Below are positions 31,976 to 45,174 of a DNA stretch of 64,000 nt, in pieces (within the stretch, counting starts at the first letter, position 1; each line of letters starts with the position of its first letter). The notes beneath the pieces are model-generated. The model did no database searches and had not been told where the DNA came from. It saw only the letters and a program-made list of their open reading frames with translations. Origin of the DNA: Paralithodes platypus (Eukaryota > Arthropoda > Malacostraca > Decapoda > Lithodidae). The position numbers and the translations under genes are program-made. The stretch spans positions 1 through 64,000 of the forward strand of contig JAVRFV010002372.1 in the NCBI GenBank assembly GCA_032716605.1, read 5' to 3'.

Positions 31976-34005
31976 TAATGGCCGTAGCGTGCGATGTCGT
32001 ACAGCAACCTACAATCTTTCCGAGGGGAGTGCGGAAGGTGTATTCACGAACGCATCGTTGAGCTCCCTTACGGCTCCCTTTCGGTTATTTCACCGAGGCT
32101 TCTCTTGACCAATCAGGTGCTTGGCCTTTGTAAATAAGCAATGTCACCCACATGACCGAAGCGCCAAGAAGAACCTCATATAATTTAATTTATGAGCTTT
32201 TCAGTGTTTAGCATGGCTAATTCGATCCACCACAGCCAACAGGAAGAAGAATAGAGTATCTTGTGAATTGATGATAAGAAATGGGCCTAGCGAGGCTACA
32301 GGGACGCCTGTTAGTGGCCCACGTTAAAGGATTTCCGACGTTTGATCATTGATAATCATCTGTTAGGCTAGTTGGAAAATTAGTGTATTTTTATACCTTA
32401 ACCACAGTATATTGTTCTACTTTACCATGTCTACACCTAGACAGGGCGATCCAAACCAAAATACCAGACTTTACTATGTCTATGCCTACACGGGCAGTTC
32501 TAGCCAAGCCAAAATGCCAGACTTTGCCTAGCCTAGGCCTAATTTTTCAAAATAGGCCTAGGGTAATATTTTTGTATTCACAACACCTCCATTTTTGTTG
32601 AGGGGGGCAAAGCCCCCCTCAACCCATTATTGTATCCCACGGTTGGTAGCATAACAATTTACCCAACATCTGGCCATGGGATACAATAATAGGGCGAGGG
32701 TGGCTTAGATCCCCCCTACCCCTCATGACATGTCATCATCATATATTTTACCAGCAGGGGCAAATAAGAGCAGTCAAATTAGATGCGAATATAACAGTGT
32801 TCGACTATGTAAACAAAGCGAACGCCGGTACACACGCTAACACAACTCTTAACCTTGGTTAAGGGGGGTGTTAGGGGGCGTACTGCCCTTGTTTAGATAA
32901 AGTTGCAGGCTCGGTTATGTTCGCGTCTAATTTGACTGCATTTAATTACAAAATTATCCCACGGCCAGCTGTTATATTCCCCCCTGCTGGCAATATATAT
33001 GGTGATGACAATAAGTCATGGGGGATGTGGGGGGTACAGCCCCCCTCAACCTATTGCCCAACAGTTGGCCATGGGATATAATGTACTAGGTTGAGGGGGG
33101 CTTTGTCCCCTCACCTCCCATGACTTATTGCCATCATCAAATATATTACCAGCATGGGACTAATAACAGCTAGGCTAGTTAACAAGGAGGACGGTACGCC
33201 TGCAAACACCATCTTTACCTTCTAGGCTTCTACTTTACTATGCTTAGGCTACACCAAGCTAGGCATTGCTAGCCTAACCAAAATACCATACGCAGGCCTA
33301 ATTTTTGTAGCCTAAATGGCCCTAACTTTTTCAAAATAAATCTAGGTTATAGCCTAGGCTAGGCTAAACAAAATTATTCACACTATTTATTATTTTTTTT
33401 TTTAGGCTAGGCCTAGAGTAATTCTTTTCATCATTTTGTTCCTGTGATACTTTCAAATGTGTTGAGGAATAGGCTACCCTAATCTAACCCCGAGGTGGTG
33501 GGGAGTTGGAATAAAACATTTCCGCAATAAATGAGGGTTAAAATCTACTAATGGTAGGCTACGTGTTGTCCCAGCACATGAATGTGTGCATCAATTAACT
33601 TTGACTATGTCTAGGCTGGCATATGTAGGCTATTCATAGCTTAATTCGGCCTGTCATAAGACATTAAGGATACAAATATATTCATACTCTGTATTAAATG
33701 CCTTAATGGTGTTGTAAACACAAGTTAACAATCATATTGTGCTATTATTGCCTCAATAATAACTTACTGTGTGTCATAAAGAACTATACTGCAGACGAAT
33801 TTGTTATGGTCGCGGGTTGTGTTATCGATATTTGTGTACCTATATCTGGGTCATATTCATGTAGGGGTGGTCCGGACCACCCTTTGCGAAAGGGGCTGCC
33901 TACGATCAAAGATGGCCGCTACGACGCTTCGTGAATACCAGCGTTGAGCCGTTAAAGGAACGGTAAGGGAGTTTTCGGATCGTACGACCGTTAGTAAATC
34001 CACCT
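31976..34005. mobile_element. Tentative ~2-kb element with short inverted ends
   Basis: GGATTCACTAATGGCCGT at 31976 resembles the complement of the sequence near 34005 (GGATTTACTAACGGTCGT), 14 of 18 matches. Both ends are followed by a 'TTCACGAA/TTCGTGAA' phrase. No transposase is seen between them. The relation may be two independent copies of a shorter repeat. Confidence 0.3.
32590..33140. repeat. Foldback with poly-G/C arms, centre ~32860
   Basis: 'GGCCATGGGATACAATAATA', 'GACATGTCATCATCATATAT', 'CCAGCAGGGGCAAATAA' and 'AATTAGATGCGAATATAAC' on the left are mirrored as reverse complements at 32915-33080. Both arms contain GGGGGG/CCCCCC blocks around GCAAAGCC. Confidence 0.7.
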
Positions 34006-35939
34006 CCAGGGCACTGAGGAGGGCCAGCTATATCTTGCTAGACATATGCAGCGCTGCCACAAGGCAAATGTAGCGCGACATTGCTCATTATTAGTGAATA
34101 TTTGCTGATGTCTATGGTAGTGCTGCGGATAAACCCTGTGTGCTACGAAGTTCGTTCTGGTGTCATTTTAAAGCTAGTTTTCTAGTTTTTGGCTGAATTA
34201 ATTTAAATTCGGTCACTTGCTTAATCATTCAAATAAAAACAGTTCACATAGGAAAATTACGAACGTGCGAGTAAGATGGTAGCGTCGTTGTCGGGCATCT
34301 GGGATATATTTAAAAAATAGTTTAAATATAGTAGGCCTAAATCTATAAAAACCAATAAAACTTCAAAACGCACCCACAAATTTACCGTACCGGTACCTTA
34401 AGATGGGTTCACTATTTCAGTGTTGTGTAGGCCTAAGCGCTTTTTATAGGAGGTGCGGAGTATTAGAGCTACTATTATATTCTCATTTGCCTCCTATAGG
34501 CTAGAGATGGTGATATAGTTTACAATTGTGTAATAAGAATTAAACCAAAAGTACCGATATTATTCAAGCAGCCTTTCGCGGCGATTCACAAGTTCTGGGT
34601 CACTATTGTCACGTTCACTTCTAATTTGACCGCTTTTGGATTGAGGAAGGGCAAAGCCCCCCCCAGGACTTATTGCCATCCTATTATATTGCCAGCAAAG
34701 GTTAAATAATAGCTGACCGTAGGATAATTTCGGGAAAAAAAATCAATTAGATGGTCAATGTGACTTTTCTGATCCACAAATTTTTTGGAATGAGTTGTTA
34801 CTGGGCGTACGTCGTGTAAACACGCAAGTTGATGTCAAAGAGCGGGGGTGTGGGGGCGGCACCTTAATACTAGGATAGGTTAGGTAAGGGTGTTAGGTTA
34901 GGCTAGGCTAATATGTCCTTTCAAAGGGGTATAGTAAACACTAGGATATACCCGGTCAGAGGTAGGTGATAAGCCTGATAACACAACTCTTGCCAAAATG
35001 TTAGCAATTTGTTTGCTAATTCTGCAGAACTTTATTTTTGAGGTACATGTATTTTTTTATTTTTAAACCATTATTAGGCCTATGGCGTATTTAATTGTTA
35101 GAAATTGAGGATAGGCTAGCAGTTTTTATTAAAATTTCATTAATTGCAAAAAAAAAAAAAAAAAAAAAAACTTAAATCCGAGCCAAGTTTCGGCAATAGT
35201 TGGGGCAAGAATGTACTTACCGGGTGTACCGCCCGTCTTGTTTACACTACGCGGACGCTCACCATCATGTTCCCCTCTATTTTGACTGCCTTTGGATACA
35301 AAAAACACATTACCCTAACCAAACAACCTAACCTAACCTAACCTAGTATTATAGATTTGTAAGTATTTAGTTTATTATGAGTACTTATAGATGCTTTATG
35401 TTGTAATGTCGGTAGTGGTACACCCGGTAACTACATCCATCCCAAAGTTGGCTCTACTTTGGGCATTTTTTAGTCCTTAAAACCCAAGCTCTGGGAAAAA
35501 AGTTGGCTTGAATTTATTAAAATTTTCGAGTAAAAAAAAACGCGGTTAGAATGTAGAGTTTGTGCGTACCACCAGCCTTGTTTATACTACGTGGAGCGGC
35601 GGCGGACGCTTGCCATCATGTTCCCGTCTATTTTGACTACCTTTGGATACAATAATATGTTAGCCCCCAATCACCTGCCCATGAAATATTGTCATCATCC
35701 TATATAATATATTGCCAGCAGGGGGCAAATAAACAAAAATAAAAATGCGTCAAAACAGACGCGAACTTAACCACGGCGATCGACATATGTAAACATATGT
35801 TGTGTGGGACAGGGATCTGCCTTGCTTGGGCCAATCGGCTTTCTGCAGACTCCCATTTTCTTATGTTCTTATGACGGCGTCGGCGGACGCTTGCGATCAT
35901 GTTCCAGTCTATATTGAATGCCATTGGATACAATATGTT

Positions 35940-36450
35940 GTTGTTGTTGTTGTTCCCCAAGCTGCCTGGCCGAACAGCCCCAACAGCCCCAACAGGCCTA
36001 GGCCATAACCGAGCGCCCCCACAGAACCCTCCCTGCCGACCACAATAAAGCCTGGGTGACCGAAGCCACTCCATGGCTGGGAGCTAAGGAGTGTGCGGAA
36101 ATGCCCGGGAAACCAAAGACCCACCCAGGGCCCTGTGCCCCTCAGCAATTATGAAGAAAAGTTGAGGGGCATAGGAACAATGTGACGCTTTGGCCTCCAA
36201 TCTTGGTAGATTGGGAGGTCAATCCACGGAAGAGGCGCCGTCACTTGAGATCTAGAAAATATATAAGTAAAAGGAACAGTCAGAGTAAGCTATGGGGATG
36301 GCAGAGATCGCTCAGTTCTCACTCTGATAGACCAGCCCATCACCACATGACTAGAACCCAATCCTCTCAGCATCAGCTAGGAAGGTCCTAGAAAGCCACC
36401 TTTGGCGGGGGGATAGCTCCCCTATTTCAACCCCTTTCGGGTTTGGGCAT
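35940..36450 (-). mobile_element. 0.5-kb retroposon-like repeat S, copy 1
   Basis: Read on the minus strand, it runs from a head with 'CCCGAAAGGGGTTGAAATAG' to a tail of CAACAACAACAACA near 35938-35955. Middle phrases include 'GGCCCTGGGTGGG', 'TTTCCCGGGCATTTCCGCAC' and 'TCACCCAGGCTTTATTGTGG'. No protein frame is convincing. An oligo-CAA tail suggests a SINE-like or non-autonomous LINE-mobilised element. Confidence 0.65.
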
Positions 36451-36471
36451 CCGCCTAACTACAATATGTTG

Positions 36472-36497
36472 AGGGGGGGGGGGGGGGGGGGGGGGGG
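36472..36497. repeat. Poly-G run
   Basis: About 26 consecutive G residues, followed by CTTTGCCCC. Confidence 0.9.
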
Positions 36498-36640
36498 CTT
36501 TGCCCCTTCCTCACCCCCATGACATATGGTTCATAAATCATATACAGTATACTTGCCAGCAGGGGGCAAATAACCAAAAAAATCAGTCAAAATATACGCG
36601 AACTTAACCACGGCGATCGACCTATGTAAACATGACAACC

Positions 36641-37449
36641 ATACGCCCAGACACTATACATCCATCCCAGAAACACTAAAATGTGAAATCTGACCAAAGT
36701 TCTGGCAGAAGTTGGCTTGACATTGTGACTGTCCAAAAACTCCCAAATTGGGGAAAAAAAAAATCATGAGCTTGAAGCTTGGCCATGGAATCCACGATAT
36801 GTTGAGGGGGGTGTCTCTGCTCCCCCTTAAACCCCCCCCCCCCCCCCCCTCCGTGACTTATTGAAATCATCAATTTAGAAAAGTTAGGGGTTAATAATCT
36901 TCATGGGTTGAAGGGGGGCTCTGCACCCCTGCTGCTGAAGCTTCTTGATATTTTTTCTTATTCTATTGTACAGTGAACATTGCTAGCACTAGATGGGTTA
37001 AGGACATGATTAGTAGAATACAGTAGCCTATGTGTAATTTACATAATCTTCAATGCGTTTCTTTATTAACCAATATTGATGAGGTTGTCCTATTGTGCGG
37101 TTACTGTTTTGGATTGTTTTTTGCAAGTTTCTGAATTTTAATTTCACCAATATGCTTTATATTCCAGAAGTGCTATGCGATGAGAGGAAGAATTTATGGA
37201 CAGTACCCCCCCCCCCCTAGGCGAGGGTAGGTGGGCAACTCTACTGCACGACATCCAATCTAGTGGCGGTAAAACCTCCGCTTGTTTTTCAGGAAATCTT
37301 GCGCTACAAGGTTGAGAAAATTAAGATCCTTCCATATTTGTTACAGAATGAGTATATTAAAATATTCTTAGCAGGATTTAAGTTGGACTGAATTGCTTAG
37401 ATTTAGTTTTAGAATGCCAAGTGACTTGTGAATGAATTATTTAGGGTGA
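36641..37449. other. No gene; poly-C at 36832-36850 and 37207-37217
   Basis: Long C homopolymers and phrases of the nearby repeat families are present; nothing coding is seen. Confidence 0.5.
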
Positions 37450-39460
37450 CTATAATATTTTGGAATGTGGAGAATGGTGGGTAATCGATGGTGGTGATTA
37501 GAGATAAATGTGGTGGGTGAGGTGAGAGTCGAATGCCTATGTTGAAAGGGGTGGATTGGGAAATGAAGAGAATGAGGATCGTGGTGATAATGGTGGAGAG
37601 AGGCTATTGTGATTTTGGAATTAAAGATCCTAGTGAATAGTGGAGACGGATAAATTTTGGATGGCGGTGGCTTATAGTGGTGGAGGTTTTGGAGATGGAA
37701 AAAAATGGAGTTATATATGATGGAGATTGCATAATTTTGTCCTTTTTTTTGGTGGTGATGCTGTGAGATATGGTGGTGGTGGTTATATAATGGTGGTGGT
37801 TGGTGATATTAATGGTGGTGGTGGTGATATAATGGGGGTTTGGTGGTGATATAATGGTGGTGGTGGTGATATAATGGTGGTGGTTGATATAACGGTTGGT
37901 GGTTGAATGTAATGTTGGTGGTGATGTAAATGGTTGGTGGTGATATGATGGTGGTGGTGGGATATGATTTATGATTGGGGTGGTGATATGATTATGATGG
38001 TGGTGGTGTTTGATATGAGGGTGTGTGGTGGTGGAGGATAAGATGATGGTGGTGGTGAAGTATACGGAATGGTGGTGGTGATTTATATATGGTTGGTGGT
38101 GGTGGATTATATATGGTGGTGTGGTGATATCAATGATGTGTTGGTGGTGGTGGAGATATAATGATGGTGGTAGATTGATGAGTGTTGATCTGATTATGTG
38201 GTGGTGGTGGTGTGGATAGAATGGTGTGTGGTGGTGGTGATATGATAATGGTGGACGATATAATGATGGTGGTGAGTGAGCAGGATATGAATAATGGTGA
38301 TGAGGTGGTGGAGATATGACAGTGGTGATGGTGATATAATGGTGACAGTGGTGGTGGTGGTGATATAATGGTGGTGGTGGTGGTGATATAATGGTGGTGG
38401 TGGTGGTGGTGATATAATGATGGTGGTGGTGGTGATATAATGGTGGTGGTGATATAATGATGGTGCTGTGGTGATAAAATGATGGTGCTGTGGTGGTGAT
38501 ATACTGATGGGGGTGGTGATATAATGATGGTGTGGTGTGATATAAAGTGATGGTGGTGGTAATATATATGACGGGTGGTGGTGGTGATATAATAGGGTGC
38601 TGGGTGATATGGATGGTGGTGGTGATTTATAAGAATTGATGATCGTCGGTGAAATAATGATGGTGGTAGTTGGTGATATAATGATGGTGTGTGGTGATAT
38701 AAGTGGTGGTTGTTGTGATAATGATGGTGGTGGGTGATATAAATGGTGAGTGGTGATAATGGTTGGGTGGTGGTGATGATAATGGTGGGTGGTGGTGAAG
38801 TTAATGGTGGGTGGTGGTGATATCAATGGTGGTGGTGGTGATAATAACAGGGTGGTGAGTGGTGGTGATATAATGGTGAGGGTGTTGGTTGATATAATTG
38901 TGATGGTGGTGGTGATGATAATGGTGGGTGGTGGTGATATGATAATGGTGGAGATTGATAATGATGGTGGTGGTAGAGATATGATAATGTGTGGTGGGGG
39001 TTAGATATATGTTGAGATCATGATAATGGTGGTGGTGATATGATGGCGGTGTGTGGTGATATACTGGTGGATGGGTGGTGGTGATGATGATGGCGGTTGG
39101 TGATATGAGGGGGTGGTGATGGTTCATAATGGTGGTGGTTGTGGTGTTATATATGGTGGTGGGTTGTGGTGATATAATGGTGGGGTGTGGTTTATAATGG
39201 TGTTGTTTGTGGTGCTATTAAATGTGGGGTTGGTGGTGAATAATGGTGGAGGTGGTGGTTGTGGTGATATAATGGTGGTTGGCGGTGTTAGATAATGGTG
39301 GTGGTTGTTGGGCGATAATGGTGGTGGTGTGTGGTGATAATAATGGTGGTGTGTGGTGGTTGTGGTTGATATATAAGGTGGTGGTGGTGGTTGAGTATAA
39401 TGATGGTGGTGGTGATATAAATGATGGTGGTGATATAATGGTGGTGGAAAGAGGGGAGAG
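37450..39460. repeat. Degenerate GTG-rich satellite
   Basis: About 1.7-2.0 kb of GGTGGTGATATAATGGTGG-type units of 15-21 bp, with many one- and two-base indels and no fixed period. The core (37750-39450) is nearly pure. The minus strand gives long histidine/threonine-rich open frames, which I treat as artefacts of the repeat. The irregular indels could be biological or from low-accuracy reads. Confidence 0.9.
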
Positions 39461-39949
39461 AGTGGTGGTTAACAAGCAAAAAATAGTTTGCAATGAATAA
39501 TATACCGGTATGTGTGAGAAGGGACATTAGTGGAATAATGTAATTCCTAGCCTGCAAGCTATTTGTGGTCGCATTTCAGCTTTTTTTATTTTATCGTAAT
39601 TTTATGCGCAAGGTTACACAGAATTACTTGTATTTTACTTCATACATATTTGTAATGGTAATCTGTGTGTATCAATTTTACCAGTCTTATCTATGTATAT
39701 ACTTACAAACCCCATCTATATACATTTAACCATCCACATCGCCCCCTCCCCCCCAAATACATACATATACACAATTCTTCTACTGCTGCATTATATATAC
39801 CACACTTATCAGTAATGTATGTATATACTTTGGCACTTACCCACGTTTTCCTTTGTTTTATATACGGTACCGTCTATAAATTACTTTGCTTATCAATATG
39901 TACATTTATGTATTATATACGACCATTAATTTTAACACTATTTACAGGT
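39461..39949. other. No gene recognised
   Basis: AT-rich sequence with short frames only. Confidence 0.45.
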
Positions 39950-40500
39950 TGCGGGTGCCCGACCCCGAAAGGGATTGAAATAGGGGAAAGCTATCCCCAA
40001 CGCCAAAGGCGGCTTTCTAGCGGGCCTTTCCTAGCTGAATGCTAGAGGGATTGGGTTCTAGTCATGTGGTGATGGCTGGTCTATCAGGAGTGAGTGAAAC
40101 TGAGCGATCTCTGCCATACCCATAGCTCTTACTCTGACTGTTCCTTTAACTTAATTATTCTATAGGCTCATCAAGTGACCGGCGTCGTTTTCCTTGTGGA
40201 TTGACCTCCAATCTACCAAGATTGGAAGCCAAAGCGTCACACCCTTTTTCTCCCTTGCCCCTCAACTTTCTCTTCATAATTTGCTGTAGGGTGCACAGGG
40301 CCCTGGGTGGGGCTTTTGGTTTCCGGGCGGTTTCTGCACCCTCCTCAGCTCCCCGCCATGGAGTGGCTTTTGGTCACCCAGGCTTTATTGTGGTCGTCAG
40401 GGAGGGTTCTGTGGGGGCGCCCATCCGGTTTATGGCCGCTGGAATTGCTCGGGGCCTTGGAGCGTGTTCGGCCAGCAGCTTGGGACAACAAACAACAAAC
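39950..40500 (+). mobile_element. Retroposon-like repeat S, copy 2
   Basis: Head 'CCGACCCCGAAAGGGATTGA', then 'GGGCCTTTCCTAGCTGA', 'GGCCCTGGGTGGGGC', 'TCACCCAGGCTTTATTGTGG' and a tail ACAACAAACAACAAACACC at 40483-40502. It is the inverted counterpart of the copy at 35940-36450; the two bracket the GTG satellite. Confidence 0.7.
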
Positions 40501-40794
40501 ACCACACCACAAAAACACTATTTACATGTTAGAACAGAACGTGGATGAAGTCCAGCGTGGACATGAGGGGAGATGAAGGGGTGGGGACATACAGCTCGGT
40601 TCTTTGTTCAAATGTAAAGTGCTTCCCTGCTACTTCGGTGGTTGAACCTGTAAGCTTCATACTGTGTCAGACCCCCCCCTCATCCCCGACCCCCTCACTG
40701 GATCAGCCACTGTTAAACGTCGTGGGACTGACAACGCTGGAACTACAAACCCCCCACCCCCATCAAGGACTCTCTCAAGATTCTTCTTTATGTG

Positions 40795-41220
40795 GATAGT
40801 ATAGAATAGGGTTGGATGGGAGGGTGTGGATAGGTTGGATATAAAGAGAATAGGTTTAGAAATCCACATCGTGGTACTGCCAAGCGCTGTCAACTACTCT
40901 GACGCCCTCTCACCGATTCTTTCTTCTATTATTGGATAGTTAAAGAATAGGTTTTTTGGTGGATGGGAATGTGTGGTATAGGTTTAATAGAAGAGAATAG
41001 GTGGAATGGGAGAGGGTTTGGGGATAGAAGGGAGAATATGCTGGAATGGTGAGAAATAGTCCGGATAGATGGACAGGGGGGTGGGTGGCATTGGATAGAA
41101 TAGGTTGATGGGAAGGCTTGCTAGGGTTGCCCGAAGGCTGGTAAGAGAATGCAGATATCTTTGGATAGAATGAAATGGGTTTGAGGTTGGTGAGGATTTT
41201 GGGAGTGGTAAGGGAAGTAT
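40795..41220. repeat. Degenerate GGATAGAATAGG repeat
   Basis: Phrases such as GATAGAATAGGTT, GGATGGGAGGG and AAGAGAATAGG recur throughout with indels. Confidence 0.55.
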
Positions 41221-41373
41221 TGGAGGCAGAGACGAAGCTTCAAATTTTCATATATATTTTATAAACATGGTCTGTCTATATATACTGGATGAAGCATAGT
41301 TTGTAATCTATATACAGTTAATTTGGAAAAGCATAGTCTATATCTCCTAGCAGTTGCCTAATAAGTTAAGGAG

Positions 41374-41558
41374 GTATAGGTAGCGCCAACTAACTTATAA
41401 TATTCTTGATCCCTGACCTCTCTGTACCAAAAGGGCCTAGAGCAAACTGGCTGTAATATCCACACATTTTCTTGGTGACTCTCAATTATAGAAAGTCAGC
41501 CCTATTGCTTTCATTAATTAGTCATAAGTTAAATCAAGTTCGCTGGCGCTACCTATAG
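41374..41558. repeat. 185-bp foldback element (TATAGGTAGCGCCA)
   Basis: 'GTATAGGTAGCGCCAACTAA' on the left is inverted at 41534-41558 ('TTCGCTGGCGCTACCTATAG'). The interior 'GATCCCTGACCTCTCTGTAC' matches the split foldback at 8.45-9.15 kb. Confidence 0.65.
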
Positions 41559-41579
41559 AAATAATCAAGATGTCCCTGT

Positions 41580-43165
41580 ACTTAATTTTAATTCGCCTGA
41601 AATTCTCACTTAAGATCCACCAGACATGTCAAAACTATTTTGCAGAATCTCTCCGTAGATAGGGCTCCTGGTCCAGATGAATTCCTCCAATAGTACTTAA
41701 GAATTGCTCCTTGGTGCTCGCTCCTGTATTGGCAAAATTTTCCGTCTGTGTACTCATACCTCTCCCAGTACCCTGGAAAGAAGCAAACTTCATCCAGTTC
41801 CTAAAAAAGGTGCTTCTTCAGATCCATCAACTACAGACCATAGCTATAACTTCCACTCTTGGTAAAGTCTTTGAAATTATATTAAATAATCACATATTAA
41901 GCTTCTTGAGAATAAAAATTAATCAGTGATAGGCAATATGGTTTTAGACGATGTCGATCAACTGCAGACATTCTTTGCCTTCTTACGCATCAAATCAACC
42001 AAGCTACAGACCAACATGGTGAAACACATACAATAGCACTGGATATATCAAAGGCATTTGATAGTGGCATCAATCCTTATTGTCGAAGATGTCACACTAC
42101 GGCCTTGCATCATTAGTTCCACTAATTTCTTCTTATCTTCATAACAGAAAATATGTGTAATGGTAGACGCCTATTCTCAATTTCACTCAATAAATGCTGG
42201 TGTTCCCCAGGATCAGTTTGGCCCCAATTCTGTTCCTCATATATCAATGATCTCATATCTACCACTCATAATCCATACATTCATACGCAGATGACTCAAC
42301 ACTCCACAGTTCCTTCACATTTACCAATTCTTTCAACCCAACCCGATCTTATAAATTCAAAATAAACACTGCAATTTCTCTGAACCAGGACCTTTCTAGA
42401 ATTAATGGATGGGGACAAAAGAATAGTTTCCTTTAATGCCCAGAAACCAGTACATTCATTTCTAACCGACAGAATCTCACTGACTCCCATATATTTTTTA
42501 ATGATGAAATATTGCCATTCCCCTAGTATTGACATTCTTGGTGTAACATTAACTACTAACTTGATCTGGACACATTATGTTAGAAGCATTGCTAAGAATG
42601 CCTCTAAAAAACTGGACTGTAGAGTTCGAGAATTCTTCACTGACGAGCAGTTGGCCGTAATATATAACTCATGTGCGTTCTCAGATGGATTACTGTTCAC
42701 CTCTGTGGGGTGGAAGTGGAGTGGTTGCATTGAGGCATTGAGGACAAAATTCAAAATAAAGCTATTAGAGTATCAATAACCCTGCAATCACACAGGACCT
42801 TCCTACATTATCCATAAAGAAAACGTTGCCTCCCTTGCATTATTCTACAGATATTTTTCACAGCCATTGTTCCGAGGAACTGCTTCAATGTGCCGCTCTC
42901 CCATCTTTCCCCGTAGAACTAGGCAGCTGAGAGCGCCCCATTATTTACACCTTTCTCCTCCACAATGCGAACTTCTGCTTATCAAATTCATTTATCCCCT
43001 AGCTACTACTCTTTGGAATTCACTTCCCTCGAATTGCTTTCCACAAACTTACAATCTACAAATTTTTAAATCCTGTTACAACATTTTATGAATGGAGGAT
43101 CTTTAGGCACATGGACCTTTTGTTTTATCTGTGTCCTTCCTCCGCCGTTCATTGTCTCTTAGAAA
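41580..43165 (+). pseudogene. Decayed LINE RT and 3' end
   Basis: In changing plus-strand frames I read 'RQYGFRRCRSTADIL' (41930), 'THTIALDISKAFDSGI' (42025-42070), 'YINDLISTT' (42243), 'REFFTDEQLAVIYNSC' (42628) and 'LFRGTASMCRSPIFPRRTR' (42868). These are the RT palm and thumb of a non-LTR element, 5'-truncated and with many stops and frameshifts. The catalytic box near 42288 is damaged ('HTQMTQHS' where ADD is expected). The last 400 bases match the minus-strand copy at 17836-18220, so both derive from one family. Confidence 0.8.
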
Positions 43166-43439
43166 AGAAAAAAAAAGTTAGTAGGACCTGTAATATTTTG
43201 TATGATTATTGTCCTAAATAGAAAAATATATATAGGAAATGTTTAATGTGTGTTGAATTTGATGTGTAAACTGTTATATTTTTGTACTGCAGTAGGAAAA
43301 TCTCAAAGCATTTCCAGACCCTAGTATACGTAGTTTGCTGTGTGTATACCCTGTTCACTATAGGTCGGCCAAACTGTCAAACCTGAGAATATTTGTTTTT
43401 AGTTTGTTCCCTAGACCCCCATCAAGCTTAAAATTTCAC

Positions 43440-43705
43440 CGCATTGAGCCCCTTTCATGATAAATTTGTAAATTTTTCGGTAGAAAAATTTCCCGGCCAA
43501 AGGCGGGTTCCTCTTAAATTACAGGCTCGCTATCGCTCGCCAAAAAAAAATTTGACACCTGAATGACATGAAAGGTTTAAAAATTTACAGAAATGGGGCG
43601 AAAGTTCTTCAAATCGTCAAACTAATGAGGTGAAAGTCTTAAAATCTCAAAAACAATGGGGCTAAACAAGGAGAAAAAAATCCCTCCCATGAAATTCTCG
43701 CCATA
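43440..43705 (+). repeat. Dispersed repeat R, copy 2
   Basis: Same order as at 19915: 'AATTACAGGCTCGCTATCGC', 'AATGGGGCGAAAG', 'ATGGGGCTAAACAAGG'. It is preceded by TTTTTCGGTAGAAAAATTTC. Confidence 0.65.
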
Positions 43706-43930
43706 AATGAATAACGTAAAATTAAAATTAAATTGCATTGGTTTGCCCGTTTTATCACTTACAAAGGCATACTTCGAACTATAAATCCTAATTTTGTCCT
43801 TGCATATATAATAATAAAGACTAATTATAGTTGACTCGGCTTCTTAGCCATAAATCATAACTCCAAACCTCTGAGTTATAGAGGTTAACTCTGCTCCTTT
43901 GACACAGGCCACATATCAGAATCAACTTCG

Positions 43931-44195
43931 ATGACTCATAAATGGATGGAGGATATTAACTAACTTTCCACACCTCCTTCCTGGCCGACTCTTCCCAAAT
44001 GGTAGAACTTATCAGCTTGATTATTCTAGTCGTTTGTGAGTTCTAGAGGTTAATGTTCTAGCCTCTAGGACTCGTAAATGGATGGAGGAAATGGCCTGTT
44101 TCCACACCTCCTTCCTGGCTGACTCTTCCCAAATGGTAGAACTATTAGCTTGATTATTCTAGTCGTTTGTGAGTTATAGAGGTTAATGTTCAAGA
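43931..44195. repeat. ~130-bp tandem duplication, two units
   Basis: 'ACTCATAAATGGATGGAGG', 'CACACCTCCTTCCTGGC', 'GACTCTTCCCAAATGGTAGA' and 'AGTCGTTTGTGAGTTCTAGA' repeat at 43931 and 44069. A third related unit is at 44684-44845. Confidence 0.75.
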
Positions 44196-44683
44196 ATTTT
44201 GGCCTACCTATGTGGAACAGGGTATAGTAGAATTGTTGACCATTAGATATAATTTACCATTAGAAACTATTAGTATAATTTTGTAGTAATATATGGCATC
44301 TCTCTTATTAATATTCAATTAACTTTTCCAGTACAGTAATGTAAATATTGTCCATATTAATGTTTTAATGAATAAATGGTTTACTGAAAATATGTAGATT
44401 AATAAAATTTTAGAAGATTATTGTAACTTGAAGTTAAAGATTAGAGTAAATATTTTCTTTTAATATTCAATTGAAACTTAGATTAAAGTTTAAACTTTTG
44501 AAGACTTAGTAATTTAACTTTTTGTATGCTTAAATTTAACTTTTTGTATGCTTAAGTTTAACTTTTTGTATGCTTAAATGTCCCTTTATGATGTTAGTGA
44601 TTAAATGTCCTTATATAATGTTAATGATTATTGTCTTGCAGTATAAATTCTCATTGTGAAGTGGATGCCAATTAGTAATTTTT

Positions 44684-44845
44684 AGTCGTTTGTGAGTTAT
44701 AGAGATTAATGTTCTAACCTCTATGACTCATAAATGGATGGAGGTAATGGTCTGTTAACTTTCCACACCTCCTTACTGGCTGACTCTTCCCAAATGGTAG
44801 AACTATCAGCTTGACTAATGTAGTTTTTTGTGAGTTGGCGAGGTT
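44684..44845. repeat. Third unit of the 130-bp repeat
   Basis: Same order of phrases as the tandem pair, separated from it by 490 bp of AT-rich sequence containing three copies of 'TTTAACTTTTTGTATGCTTAA' type phrase (44515-44578). Confidence 0.7.
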
Positions 44846-45174
44846 CAATCACTGGGTGTACAGTTGGTTATACAGCTGCTGTAGTTTTGTAGTACTATTT
44901 TGCTGTGCGACGGACCTTCCTCTAAACCTGACAGTCATTATGAATACAACGTCATTATGAATCAAACGTCATTGGAGGACCTTAGTAATGCATATGTCCT
45001 AAACGCCATATCGACTGACTTTTTTTTTTACCGAAAAATTTACAAATGTATCTAAAACGGGGGACTTTGGTATTTGTTGAAGCTTTATGAAGGTATAATA
45101 TATCTATTCATTTATAAAGCTATACAAAAATACCCCCTAGACCCCCTTCAAGATAAATTTGTTCATTTTCGGTA

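Larger units (their letters stand above)
34600..36640. repeat. Scattered copies of the GCCAGCAGGGGGCAAATAA family
   Basis: The marker phrase appears near 34690, 35712 and 36552. The associated 'ATCATGTTCCCGTCTATTTTGACTG' type sequence (in parts) is at 35265, 35617 and 35897, and 'TTAACCACGGCGATCGAC' at 35768 and 36605. Copies are fragmentary. A CCTAACCTAACC tract is at 35328-35345. Confidence 0.5.

Noticed and set aside
38194..39557. Histidine/threonine-rich minus-strand frames of 89-210 codons
   Set aside because: They are low-complexity translation of the GTG satellite; frames change with every indel.
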